This document shows positions 17,464-26,195 of a stretch of DNA of 64,000 bases, piece by piece (position 1 is the stretch's first letter; each line of letters begins with the position of its first letter). The notes beneath the pieces were generated by a model. The model was not told the origin of the DNA and made no database searches. It saw only the letters and a program-made list of their open reading frames with translations. The DNA is taken from assembly GCF_900102375.1 (NCBI RefSeq), contig NZ_FNBO01000004.1, positions 62,001 to 126,000 of the forward strand. The letters run 5' to 3'. The DNA comes from Halorubrum xinjiangense. Its GTDB lineage: Archaea; Halobacteriota; Halobacteria; Halobacteriales; Haloferacaceae. A program made the position numbers and the translations under genes.

Positions 17464-19428
17464 TCAGTCGTCCGAATCGCTCGTTGCGCCGAGGTCGATC
17501 GGGCGCTCGTCCAGCGGCGTCGCGTCGTCGACGACGCCCGCGAGCCCGAGCCGATCGACCGTTTCGCCCGTCGGGAGCCCGCTTTCGCCCCAACCCCGCG
17601 CCGCGTAGTAGCGGTCCAGCAGGCGGTCGAACGCGTCGACGTCGACGCCCGGCGTTCCGTCGGCCGCCGACGTGCGGAGCGGCTCGGGGAGCGCGTCGTC
17701 CGCGCGGTCGAACCCCTCGCGGGCGTTGAACAGCCGCGTCAGCGTCCAGATCCGCTCGCCAGTCGTCGCGAGCCCGGCGGTCGAGTCGCCCGGCGCGATG
17801 GAGTCGACGTCGCTTTCCTCCCCCGCGTCGCCGTCGCGGTCGACGCCGGTGACCGCCGGGTGGTCGATCGCCGCGAGCCACTCCGCGCCGAGGTCGGTCC
17901 AGACCGCCTCGCCGACGAAGTCGTCGACGACGAGGCTCCATAGCACGGACCGCCCGTTCTGCTCGCCGACCACGTCGCGGACCCGGTCGGCCGGGGACCG
18001 GTCCGGGCGGGCGAGGGGCTCCGTGTCCTGCGGGCGCGCGCGGCGGTGACATGCGCCGCGGTCGCTCGTCGCGTACGCGAGCGCGACGCCGACCGCCGCG
18101 CGCGGGTCGAAGCCGGGCAGCGCCATCGACTTCACCGTCGGCACGAGTTCCGCGCCGCCGAACCGGGCGACCGCGGCGTCGATCCCGTCCGCGAGAGCGT
18201 TCGGCAGGTCGGGGTCGACGTCGAGGCCTGGCGGCGCCTCGCGGGCCGCGATCGCTTTTAAAAGGCTCTCGGCGCCGTCCGCGTCGCCGAACGAGACCGG
18301 GCAGTCAACGACCCCCGCCTCCCCGGCGCGGACCGCCCACGCGACGGCGTTGCCCGCGCCGATCACGTCGAGGCCGAGTCGGTCGCAGACTCCACAGAGA
18401 TCGACGACGCGGTCGAAGTCGTCGATCCCGAGGCCCGCGCCGAGCGTGATCGGCGCCGCGCCGCGCGGGACGACCTCGCCGTCGGGCGTGTCGATCCGGA
18501 AGCCGCCGGGGGCCGCGAGGTCGGCGCCCTCCGCGTCGTCGCCTGCGGGCCCGTCGTCGCCTACGGGCCCGTCCTCGCCTGCGGGCCCGTCGTCGCCTCC
18601 CTCGCGCCCCGCCGCGCGTTCCAGCGCGGCCTCGACCCCGATGTCGTCGGCGCCGTCGAAGCCGGTCTCCGTCCACCCCTCCGCGGCGAGTATCCCGACC
18701 TCGTTCGCGTAGTCGATCGTCTCGACGGTCTCGCCGGCCGCCTGCCACTCGCCGGTCGGCTCGTCGCCGTAGGCCGCGGCGTCGCGCTCGCGGAGCGCGG
18801 CGAGGTCGTCCGGGACCGTCGGCGGGGGATCCCGGGCGACGACCGCCTTGAGGCGCTTCGCGCCCATCACGGCGCCGGCGCCGCCCCGGCCCGCGTGGTG
18901 GGCGCCGCCGTCGCTCGCGATCGTCGCGTACGCCGCCTCGCGCTCGCCCGCCGGGCCGACGCAGGCGACCCCGGCGTCCGGGAACCGCTCGGCGGTCTCG
19001 GCGGCGTCGGCGCCCCACGCGCCGCTCGGTTCGATCCGGGCGCGACCGTCCTCCACCTCGATCCGGACCGGCCGGTCGGCGGCGCCGGTCACGAGCAGGC
19101 CGAGGCAGTCGCCGAGCGACCCCGCGAGCCGGTCGGCGAACGCGCCGCCGGCGTACGAGTCGAGGAAGCCGCCGGTGAGCGGTGACTTCGTCACCGCGAC
19201 GTAGCGCGTTTCGCCCGGGAGGTAGCCCGCGAGGGGTCCGACGAGGAACGCGAGGAGGTTCGCGGGGGCCGTCGGGTCCGTCCCCGGCGACAGCTCCTCG
19301 TAGAGGTAGCGCGCACCCAGTCCCTTCCCGCCGACGTAGTCGCGGCGCCAGTCCCGCGGGACGCGCTCGCGGGCGGTCTCGCCCGTCGAGAGGTCGACGC
19401 GGAGGATTCGAGTGCGACTCGGACGCAT
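17464..19428 (-). CDS. Aldehyde ferredoxin oxidoreductase family protein lacking cluster cysteines
   Basis: Related to tungsten-pterin aldehyde:ferredoxin oxidoreductases. The N-terminal pterin-binding domain is clear (YVGGKGLGARYLYEEL, TKSPLTGGFLDSYAGG, HHAGRGGAGAVMGAKRLKA), and so are DRLGLDVIGAGNAVAWA and the AYATSDRGACH region. However, the CxxCxxxC motif that binds [4Fe-4S] just before the DRLGLD region is absent, and the segment there is a Gly/Asp repeat. The later cluster cysteine is also replaced (SLVVDDF where CxF is usual). It therefore probably does not bind the standard cluster. Length of 654 residues is near normal. Substrate unknown. It is divergent from yqeC. Confidence 0.8.
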   Translation of the reverse strand: MRPSRTRILRVDLSTGETARERVPRDWRRDYVGGKGLGARYLYEELSPGTDPTAPANLLAFLVGPLAGYLPGETRYVAVTKSPLTGGFLDSYAGGAFADRLAGSLGDCLGLLVTGAADRPVRIEVEDGRARIEPSGAWGADAAETAERFPDAGVACVGPAGEREAAYATIASDGGAHHAGRGGAGAVMGAKRLKAVVARDPPPTVPDDLAALRERDAAAYGDEPTGEWQAAGETVETIDYANEVGILAAEGWTETGFDGADDIGVEAALERAAGREGGDDGPAGEDGPVGDDGPAGDDAEGADLAAPGGFRIDTPDGEVVPRGAAPITLGAGLGIDDFDRVVDLCGVCDRLGLDVIGAGNAVAWAVRAGEAGVVDCPVSFGDADGAESLLKAIAAREAPPGLDVDPDLPNALADGIDAAVARFGGAELVPTVKSMALPGFDPRAAVGVALAYATSDRGACHRRARPQDTEPLARPDRSPADRVRDVVGEQNGRSVLWSLVVDDFVGEAVWTDLGAEWLAAIDHPAVTGVDRDGDAGEESDVDSIAPGDSTAGLATTGERIWTLTRLFNAREGFDRADDALPEPLRTSAADGTPGVDVDAFDRLLDRYYAARGWGESGLPTGETVDRLGLAGVVDDATPLDERPIDLGATSDSDD

Positions 19429-19545
19429 TCAGACGCGATGCGCGGCGGAGACGTATCAATCTGTCCGGCACCGTGATCGGGTCGCGCGGTCGTCCGTCTG
19501 GGCGCGACCGCCAGAGTGAGGGCCGACGCGGTCGTACGGGGGCGT

Positions 19546-20277
19546 ATGGACCTGACGACCGCGCTCGACGCCCGCGACGCGACCGTCTGCGTCGTCGGCG
19601 CGGGCGGCAAGAAGTCGACGCTGTTCGCGCTCGCCGACCGGCTCGACCGGGCAGTCGTGACCGCGAGCGTGCGAATACCGATCTTCGACGATCGGGTCGC
19701 CGCGGTGCGCGTGACCGAGGACCCGGTGGCCGCGATCGAGGAGGCCGGAGACGGCGACTGGCCGCTCGGGCTGGTCCCGGAGCGCGAGCGGTCAGACCGG
19801 TACCTCGGGTACGATACGGAGACGGTCGCCGAGATCGCCGACGCCGCGCCCGGCGCGACGCTCGTGAAGGCGGACGGGGCGCGCCTCCGCGAGTTCAAGG
19901 CGCCCGGCGACCACGAGCCGCAGATCCCGGCGAACGCGGACGTCGTCGTCCCGATCGCGAGCGCGCACGTCGTTGGCGAGCCCCTCACCGAGGAGCTCGT
20001 CCACCGGCCGGCTGAGGTCGCCGCGATCACCGGCCGCGAGATCGGCGACGAGATCCGCCCCGCCGACGTCGCGACAGTCCTCGCGAGCCCCGCGGGCGGG
20101 CTGAAGGGCGTCCCGAGCGGCGCGACCGCGATTCCGGTCGTGAACAAGGTCGACGACGAGGCGGACGCCGCCGCGGCCCGAGCGGTCGCCGGGGAGATCC
20201 TCTTCCGCGCGAACGTGCCGCGCGTCCTCCTCACGCGCCTGATCGCGGACGACCCGGTCGTCGAAGTCGTGGAGTAG
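19546..20277 (+). CDS. yqeC: YqeC-like molybdenum-enzyme accessory protein
   Basis: Resembles the putative selenium-dependent hydroxylase accessory protein YqeC, thought to help mature molybdenum hydroxylases. The 243-residue protein has a P-loop-like GAGGKKSTLFALADRL near residue 18, VKADGARLREFKAPGDHEPQIP near 108, and VVNKVDDE near 200, all family motifs. ATG 19546 was chosen over an in-frame GTG at 19516. It is divergent from the AOR-family gene across 117 bp, so the two may share control and a cofactor pathway; that link is inference. Confidence 0.8.
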   Translation: MDLTTALDARDATVCVVGAGGKKSTLFALADRLDRAVVTASVRIPIFDDRVAAVRVTEDPVAAIEEAGDGDWPLGLVPERERSDRYLGYDTETVAEIADAAPGATLVKADGARLREFKAPGDHEPQIPANADVVVPIASAHVVGEPLTEELVHRPAEVAAITGREIGDEIRPADVATVLASPAGGLKGVPSGATAIPVVNKVDDEADAAAARAVAGEILFRANVPRVLLTRLIADDPVVEVVE

Positions 20278-20282
20278 ATCCG

Positions 20283-20882
20283 CTACGAGCTTCCCTCCGG
20301 GAGCTCCTCGAACGACCGCCAGAGCGCCCGGTACAGCGTCCACGCGTCGACGCCGGTCCGGTCCATCACGGCCCGGCAGGCGTCGTCGAACCGCCGGTAG
20401 TCGGCACTCGAAGGCGGGTCCGGATACGGGTCGTCGAGCTCGCCAACCGCGGCCAGAACCGCCCAGGTCCGGCGGTCGACCGCGACGAACCGCGACGGGG
20501 CGAGGAACTGGAGAAACCCGGACGCGACCGCGACGTCGACCCCGTCGAGCGCGGTGAGCGCGTCGAAGGCGGCGTCAGCGTCCGGTGAATCGTCGTTTTT
20601 TACGCCCACCGCGTCGACGGCGGCGTCGATGGCGTCGATCACGTCGTCGAACTCGTTGTCGCGGAAGGCGTCCTCCCGCTCGCGCCGTTCGCGGTCCGGG
20701 TACTCGCCGAGGTACCGCCGGAAGTACCACCGGACGATCCACTGGGCGTCCCGGCGTCCGTACTCCTCGCCGGCGAAGGTCTTCGGGACCGTCTCGACGT
20801 GCTGGCGCTCCACGTCGTACAGCGGTTCCGCCTCCGCGTACGCCCGGGCGCGGTCCCGGACGGTCGACTCGCTCAGGTCCAT
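20283..20882 (-). CDS. Uncharacterised protein with DNA-glycosylase-like helical core
   Basis: A 199-residue soluble protein. The segment LTALDGVDVAVASGFLQFLAPSRFVAVDRRTW (residues about 115-147) looks like the helix-hairpin-helix region and following helix seen in HhH glycosylase-like proteins, including an Asp at the position where a catalytic residue would be. I do not know a named family for it and similarity is by eye only. The start ATG 20882 gives MDLSESTVRDRARAYAEAE. It converges with yqeC, whose stop is six bases away. Confidence 0.65.
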   Translation of the reverse strand: MDLSESTVRDRARAYAEAEPLYDVERQHVETVPKTFAGEEYGRRDAQWIVRWYFRRYLGEYPDRERREREDAFRDNEFDDVIDAIDAAVDAVGVKNDDSPDADAAFDALTALDGVDVAVASGFLQFLAPSRFVAVDRRTWAVLAAVGELDDPYPDPPSSADYRRFDDACRAVMDRTGVDAWTLYRALWRSFEELPEGSS

Positions 20883-20972
20883 CACCTCGCGGTACGGCGG
20901 TGGGACGGATGAACGTTCGTGCCGATCGTCCCGATCGATCGTTTCATACTGGCGTGGACACTGATAACACGT

Positions 20973-22115
20973 ATGACAGACGACCGGATCCCGGTCACCG
21001 TCCTCAGCGGCTACCTCGGCGCCGGGAAGACGACGATGGTGAACCACCTGCTCGCGAACCCGGGCGACAGGCGGATCGCGGTCATCTTGAACGACATGGG
21101 CGAGGTGAACGTCGACGCCGAACTCGTCGCCCGCGAGAACGACGAGGAGGGCGTCATCGACCTCTCGAACGGCTGTATCTGCTGCCGACTCCAGGACGAC
21201 CTCCTCTCGGAGGCGGCGACGCTCGCGGCGTCACGGGAGTTCGACTACCTCCTCGTCGAGTCGTCGGGCATCTCCGAGCCGATCCCGATCGCGCGGGCGT
21301 TCACCGAGGGGACCGAGGACAGCGAGGTCGACCCGACCGAGCGCTTCCGGCTCGACACGATGGTGACCGTCCTCGACACCTACGGGTTCTGGAAGGAGTT
21401 CGACGCGGGCGAGGACCTCCCCGGCGACGGCGAGCCGGCGGCCGACCGGCCCCTCGCGGACGTGCTCGTCGAGGGGATCGAGTTCTGCGACGTGCTCGTG
21501 TTGAACAAGACGGACATGGTCCCCGACGACGTGCTCGACGAGATCGAGTCGGTCGCCGACCGGCTGGGGCCGCGCGCGAAGCGCATTCGAACGAGCTACT
21601 CCGAGGTCGACCCGGGCGACGTGCTCGACACCGGGCGGTTCGACTTCGAGACGGCAAAGCGGTCGCCGGGGTGGAAACGCGCGATAGCTGAGAGCGAGGG
21701 CGACGAGGGAGGCGAGGGCGCAGAGGAACGAGACGGCCACGCGCACGACCACGCCGAGGGGGCGGCCGCGGCCCACGGGGTCGACTCGTTCGTCTACCGC
21801 TCGGCCGACGCCCTCGACCCGGAGCGGTTCGCGGCGTGGCTCGACGACTGGGACGGCGCCGTCGTGCGGGCGAAGGGCGTCGCGAACGTCGCCGGCACCG
21901 ACGAGGTGATCGGCGTGAGCCAGGCCGGCCCCTCGGTACAGGCGGGCCCCATCGGCGAGTGGGGACCGGACGACGACCGCCGGACGCGGCTCGTGTTCAT
22001 CGGCAGCGAGATGGACGAGGCGCGGATTCGCGGCGAGCTTGACGACCTGGCGACCGCCGGCGCCGACGGGGAGGCGGCGGCCGACGAGGCGGCCGCCGAG
22101 GCGTTCCCGCTGTGA
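20973..22115 (+). CDS. COG0523 (CobW-like) metal-chaperone GTPase
   Basis: A G3E-family GTPase that hands metal, usually zinc, to client proteins. Walker A GYLGAGKTT is at residues 13-21, the metal site CxCC is C68-I-C70-C71 in NGCICC, ESSGISEP follows the switch region, and the base-specificity motif is NKTD near 168. The loop near residue 250 carries a His-rich HAHDHAEG, a second likely metal site. The CobW C-terminal domain follows. The start is ATG 20973. A tiny CKYC protein gene lies just downstream on the other strand. Confidence 0.9.
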   Translation: MTDDRIPVTVLSGYLGAGKTTMVNHLLANPGDRRIAVILNDMGEVNVDAELVARENDEEGVIDLSNGCICCRLQDDLLSEAATLAASREFDYLLVESSGISEPIPIARAFTEGTEDSEVDPTERFRLDTMVTVLDTYGFWKEFDAGEDLPGDGEPAADRPLADVLVEGIEFCDVLVLNKTDMVPDDVLDEIESVADRLGPRAKRIRTSYSEVDPGDVLDTGRFDFETAKRSPGWKRAIAESEGDEGGEGAEERDGHAHDHAEGAAAAHGVDSFVYRSADALDPERFAAWLDDWDGAVVRAKGVANVAGTDEVIGVSQAGPSVQAGPIGEWGPDDDRRTRLVFIGSEMDEARIRGELDDLATAGADGEAAADEAAAEAFPL

Positions 22116-22125
22116 GACCGCCGAG

Positions 22126-22278
22126 TTAGATCTCGAGTTCGGCCTGCAGGTCGTCCCAGTCCTCGTGGAACCCGTGGGTGGACTCGGTCTCGGCGCCGAC
22201 CGCCGACTGGTAGACATCGTCGTACTTCAGCAGCTGGCCCCACTCGTCGTGGAACGCCCAGTTACAGTACTTACACAT
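22126..22278 (-). CDS. 50-residue protein with CKYC motif
   Basis: A complete small gene on the minus strand starting MCKYCNWAFHDEWGQLLKYD and ending TAA at 22126. The N-terminal CKYC and nearby His residues (FHDEW, THGFHEDWDD) could hold a metal ion. The rest is acidic and aromatic-rich. Start at ATG 22278. It lies 10 bp beyond the COG0523 gene, convergent with it. I do not recognise the family; it looks like the many uncharacterised small proteins of haloarchaea. Confidence 0.6.
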   Translation of the reverse strand: MCKYCNWAFHDEWGQLLKYDDVYQSAVGAETESTHGFHEDWDDLQAELEI

Positions 22279-22442
22279 ACGAGCCACCACGAGAGGGATC
22301 GACATACCGGTTTCGGCGGGAGCGGCGAGCGGTCGGCTCGGAGCCGCGGCCGCCGCCGAACGTCCCGCGGCCGCCGACAGAGTGAACCCCGTCCGCGTCG
22401 TACGCTACCTATCAACGCGGGTCGGCCGCGGCGGGAATCCAC

Positions 22443-22610
22443 ATGGTCATATACAGACGCGGCGGACACGTTCATGGCGGCGACGAGGCGGTCGAGCGGG
22501 GCTGCGACCTCTGCGAGTGGCACGGCGTTGCTGACGGGTATCCGGAGCTGATTTCGCAGTATCAGTCGCACCTCCGCGCGGAACACCCGAAGGCGTGGCT
22601 CCGGGTCTGA
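22443..22610 (+). CDS. Small C2H2-type zinc-finger protein
   Basis: A 55-residue protein reading MVIYRRGGHVHGG at the start and containing CDLCEWHG then QYQSHLRAEH. The spacing C-x2-C ... H-x4-H is that of a single C2H2 zinc finger, a class common in archaea. Below the length usually called by gene finders, it has normal haloarchaeal codon use and a clean start and stop. DNA, RNA or protein binding is possible. It is an isolated gene between two minus-strand genes. Confidence 0.7.
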   Translation: MVIYRRGGHVHGGDEAVERGCDLCEWHGVADGYPELISQYQSHLRAEHPKAWLRV

Positions 22611-22663
22611 CGCGCGTCGCGGAGTGAAAAAGTTCGGACCGCCGGCGAGGGGTGGTTCGGGAG

Positions 22664-23833
22664 TTAGGGCTCCAGCAGGACCTTCGTGACGCCCTCCTCG
22701 CGGGCGTCGAACGCCTCGTACATCTCGGGCGCCTCGTCGAGGTTGACGCGGTGGGAGACGACCCAACTCGGATCGGCTCGGCCCTCGATGATCATGTCGC
22801 GGAGGTACCGGTTGTACTCCTTTACGTTACACTGGCCCGTACCGCATTTGAGCCCCTTCTCGAAGAACTTCCCGAAGTCGATTCCGAGCCGCCCCTGCGC
22901 GGCCATGTCGTCGGGCGCGCCCGGGTCCTCGGGCACGTACAGACCGGGGATGCCCAGCTCGCCCGTCGGCCGGACGACGCGGATGAGGTTGTTGATCACG
23001 ACCGCCGGGTTCTCCTTGGCCGGCTGGTAGGAGTAGTCCTCGGTGTCGGTGTCGACGTCGTCCGGGTCGGTCGCCTGGTACCCGACCGCGTCGACGCCCT
23101 TGTCGACCATCCCGCCGTGTTCCTCGATGATCTGGTCGACCGGGTCGCCCTCGGAGAAGTCGATCGGATGGGCGTCACAGTGTTCCTCGGCGAGCTCCAG
23201 TCGGCTCGGTACCTGGTCGACGATGTAAATCTCCGCCGCACCCTTGATCTTCGCGCTGTAGGCGGCCATCAGCCCGACCGGCCCCGCGCCGAAGATGGCG
23301 ACGGACTCGCCGGACTCGAGGTTCGCCAGCTCGGTGCCGTGCCACCCGGTCGGGAAGATGTCCGCGAGCAGCGAGAACGCGTCCTCGTGCTCGCGGCCCT
23401 CGGGCAGTTTTAGCGCGTTGTGGTCGGCGTACGGGACGCGCAGCTTCTCGGCCTGTCCGCCCGGATACGGCCCCATCGCGACGTAGCCGTACGCGCCGCC
23501 CGCGAAGCCGGGGTTGACGTTGGTACAGAAGCCGGTGTACCCCTCCTCGCAGTTCTGACAGAAGCCGCAGGAGACGTTGAAGGGCATCACGACGCGGTCG
23601 CCCTCCTCTAACGTCGAGACGGCCTCGCCGACCTCGCTGACGACCCCCATGTTCTCGTGGCCGAAAACGATTCCCTCCTCGGCCGCGGTACGCCCCTCGT
23701 ACATGTGGAGGTCGGAGCCGCAGATACAAGACGTCGTGATGTCGACGACGACGTCGTTCGGGTGTTCGATCTCCGGTTCGTCTACGTCCTCGACGGCCAC
23801 TTCGTACGGGCCTTGGTAGACAACAGCTCTCAT
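22664..23833 (-). CDS. fdhA: Glutathione-independent formaldehyde dehydrogenase
   Basis: A zinc-dependent NAD oxidoreductase of the medium-chain family converting formaldehyde to formate. The catalytic zinc ligands Cys38 in CICGSDLHMY and His59-Glu60 in GHEN are present. Structural-zinc cysteines are C89, C92, C95 and C103. The Rossmann motif is FGAGPVGLMAA. The 389-residue length and the insertion around residues 245-290 match the glutathione-independent (Pseudomonas putida FDH-like) branch. The start ATG 23833 sits about 30 bases after a TATA-like TTTACTAT, so the message is probably leaderless. It is divergent from a formate dehydrogenase gene. Confidence 0.9.
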   Translation of the reverse strand: MRAVVYQGPYEVAVEDVDEPEIEHPNDVVVDITTSCICGSDLHMYEGRTAAEEGIVFGHENMGVVSEVGEAVSTLEEGDRVVMPFNVSCGFCQNCEEGYTGFCTNVNPGFAGGAYGYVAMGPYPGGQAEKLRVPYADHNALKLPEGREHEDAFSLLADIFPTGWHGTELANLESGESVAIFGAGPVGLMAAYSAKIKGAAEIYIVDQVPSRLELAEEHCDAHPIDFSEGDPVDQIIEEHGGMVDKGVDAVGYQATDPDDVDTDTEDYSYQPAKENPAVVINNLIRVVRPTGELGIPGLYVPEDPGAPDDMAAQGRLGIDFGKFFEKGLKCGTGQCNVKEYNRYLRDMIIEGRADPSWVVSHRVNLDEAPEMYEAFDAREEGVTKVLLEP

Positions 23834-24036
23834 AGGATCCGCGAGGAACATGTTAGCACATCATAGTAAATGTTTTTCCGTTATAGTTACGTTTAACAAA
23901 ACTGATACGCCGAATATTAACGATCTCCCGACTGGGACGACGAGGCCTGTCCGCCCGCTCGGCGGAACCACCGACACACTCATGGACTGCGACGATAGAT
24001 CGTGTCATATGTACGCACACGGGGGCGGTGAGACGG
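23834..24036. promoter_or_regulatory. Divergent promoter region fdhA / formate dehydrogenase
   Basis: An AT-rich interval in a GC-rich genome. On the minus strand TTTACTAT (23870-23863) is placed correctly for fdhA. On the plus strand TTTAACAAAA near 23891 and GAATATTAACG near 23914 are candidate TATA boxes for the formate dehydrogenase. The two genes could be regulated together from here. Confidence 0.5.
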
Positions 24037-26178
24037 ATGTCCAGTGAACCGGACGACGCGACGAAGACTATCTGTCCGTACTGCGGGGTCGGCTGCGGGA
24101 TCCGCGTGCTGGAGGGCGACGAGCCCGGCGAGATGCGCTTCATGCCGTGGGCCGACGCGCCGGTGAACGAGGGGAGCGTCTGCATCAAGGGCGGCGCGGC
24201 GACGCAGGTCGTCGACCACGAGGACCGACTGACGGAGCCGCTGATCAAGGAGGGCGGCGAGTTCCGCGAGGCGACGTGGGAAGAGGCGTTCGACCGCGTC
24301 GTCGACGAGATGGGGTCGATTCGAGAGGCACACGGTCCGGACGGGATGGGCTTCTTCGGCTCCTCGAAGACGTTCAACGAGGAGAACTACCTCATCCAGA
24401 AGCTCGCGCGGCGGTACGGCACGAATCAGGTCGACAACTGCACGCGGATGTGTCACGCCTCGACCGTCTGGGCGCTCCGGACCAGCCTCGGCATGGGCGC
24501 GATGACGAACAGCATGGCCGACTTAGAGGACTCCGCGGACGTGCTGTGGATCCAGGGCGCGAACCCGGGCGAGCAGCACCCGATCGCCAACAGCCAGTAC
24601 TTCCGGCAGGCCGTGTTGGAGGGCGCGACCGTCATCCAGGTCGATCCCCACGCGAACAAGACCACCCGGTCGTTTGATATCGGCGACACCGACCGGCACA
24701 TGCACCTCCAGCTGAAGCCCGGCACCGACATTCCTCTGTTAAATATCGTCCTCAAGACGATCCTGGAGCGCCACGAGGAAGAGCCGGAGGCGGGCTGGAT
24801 CGACGAGGAGTTCGTGGAGGAGCGCACCAAGGGAATCGACCACCTGAAGGAGACGCTCGCGGACTTCGACAAGGAGGCGGCCGCCGAGGAGTGCGGCGTC
24901 CCGCTGGAGGACATCGAGCTCGCCGCCGAGAAGTACGCGATGGCCAACGACGCGGCCATCTTCACCGGGATGGGGATGAGCCAGCATACCTGCGGCGTCG
25001 ACAACGTTCAAAACGAGATCAACCTCGCGCTGATCACGGGGAACCTCGGCCGCCCCGGAACGGGCGTCAACCCCCTGCGCGGGCAGAACAACGTCCAGGG
25101 CACCTGCGACGTGGGCGCGATGCCGAACGTCCTCCCGGGGTACCAGCTCGTCGACGACGACGAGGCCCGCGAGTCCGTCGAGGACGTGTGGGGCTTCGAG
25201 ATACCCTCCGAGCCCGGGCTGACGAACGTCGAGATATCCCACGCGATCGGCGACACCGTCCACGGCCTCTACGTCATGGGCGAGAACCCGATTATGAGCG
25301 AGCCGGACGGCAACGAGACCGAGCGCCGCTTCCGCGAGGAGCTCGACTTCATGGTGGTCCAGGACATCTTCATGACCGAGACCGCCGAGCTCGCGGACGT
25401 GGTCCTCCCCGCGACGACGTGGGCCGAGCGCGACGGCACCGTCACCAACACCGACCGCCGCGTCCAGCGCATGCGCGGCGTCCACAAGGTCCACGAGAAC
25501 ACCCGCCACGACCTCGACATCCTCTGTGAGGTGGGGACGCGGCTGTTCGACGGGGACGAGTTCGAGTTCGACGGCCCGGAGGACGTGTTCGAGGAGCTGC
25601 GCGAGGTGTGCCCGATCATGCACGGGATGACCTACGACGCGCTCGGCGAGACGGGGCTCCACTGGCCCTGCTACGAGGAGGGCGACGAGGGCGACCCGTT
25701 CCTCTACGAGGACGAGTTCGAGACCGAGGACGGCCTCGGCCGCATCGAGGGCGTCGTCCACCAGGAGCCGAAGGAGGTCCCGGACGAGGAGTACCCGCTC
25801 GTGTTGACCACCGCGCGGCTCGAAGAGCACTACAACACCGGGACGATGAGCCGACGCTCGCCGACGCTCTCGAAGCAGCACCCGGAGAACTTCGTCGACG
25901 TCCACCCGAACGACGCCGAGCGGTACGGCATCGAGGACGGCGACTACGTGAATCTCAAATCGCGCCGCGGCGAGATCACCGTCCGCGCGGACGTCACCGA
26001 GGACATCAAGGAGGGGGTCGTCTGGACCACGCCGCACTTCGCGGCCGCCTCCGCGAACCGCCTCACCAACGACGTGCTCGACGAGCGCGCCAAGATCCCC
26101 GAGTACAAGGCCGCCTCGGCGGAGATCGAGGTCGACATCGAGGCCGCGGGCGACGACGCAGCGTCCGCCGACGACTGA
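24037..26178 (+). CDS. Formate dehydrogenase alpha subunit (molybdopterin oxidoreductase)
   Basis: A bis-molybdopterin enzyme oxidising formate to CO2. The N-terminal [4Fe-4S] site is C13, C16, C20 (CPYCGVGC) with C48 in SVCIKGG. The metal ligand is Cys139 in NCTRMCHAS, so this is a cysteine not selenocysteine enzyme. MGMSQHTCGVDNV and GRPGTGVNPLRGQNNVQG are strong formate dehydrogenase signatures. The 713-residue length lacks the extra N-terminal ferredoxin domains of longer forms, and no electron-transfer subunit or FdhD is adjacent. I chose ATG 24037, with GGTGA upstream, over GTG 24028. Divergent from formaldehyde dehydrogenase. Confidence 0.92.
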   Translation: MSSEPDDATKTICPYCGVGCGIRVLEGDEPGEMRFMPWADAPVNEGSVCIKGGAATQVVDHEDRLTEPLIKEGGEFREATWEEAFDRVVDEMGSIREAHGPDGMGFFGSSKTFNEENYLIQKLARRYGTNQVDNCTRMCHASTVWALRTSLGMGAMTNSMADLEDSADVLWIQGANPGEQHPIANSQYFRQAVLEGATVIQVDPHANKTTRSFDIGDTDRHMHLQLKPGTDIPLLNIVLKTILERHEEEPEAGWIDEEFVEERTKGIDHLKETLADFDKEAAAEECGVPLEDIELAAEKYAMANDAAIFTGMGMSQHTCGVDNVQNEINLALITGNLGRPGTGVNPLRGQNNVQGTCDVGAMPNVLPGYQLVDDDEARESVEDVWGFEIPSEPGLTNVEISHAIGDTVHGLYVMGENPIMSEPDGNETERRFREELDFMVVQDIFMTETAELADVVLPATTWAERDGTVTNTDRRVQRMRGVHKVHENTRHDLDILCEVGTRLFDGDEFEFDGPEDVFEELREVCPIMHGMTYDALGETGLHWPCYEEGDEGDPFLYEDEFETEDGLGRIEGVVHQEPKEVPDEEYPLVLTTARLEEHYNTGTMSRRSPTLSKQHPENFVDVHPNDAERYGIEDGDYVNLKSRRGEITVRADVTEDIKEGVVWTTPHFAAASANRLTNDVLDERAKIPEYKAASAEIEVDIEAAGDDAASADD

Positions 26179-26189
26179 GCGGCGTCGGC

Positions 26190-26195
26190 TTTTTT
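26190..26195 (+). terminator. Oligo-T terminator candidate after formate dehydrogenase
   Basis: A run of six T follows GGCGTCGGC 12 bases after the formate dehydrogenase stop. The run overlaps the stop codon of the convergent lipoprotein gene. Confidence 0.5.

Noticed and set aside
18046-18449. Frames on the plus strand opposite the AOR-family gene as possible separate genes
   Set aside because: Arg/Pro-rich shadows without start motifs or domains.
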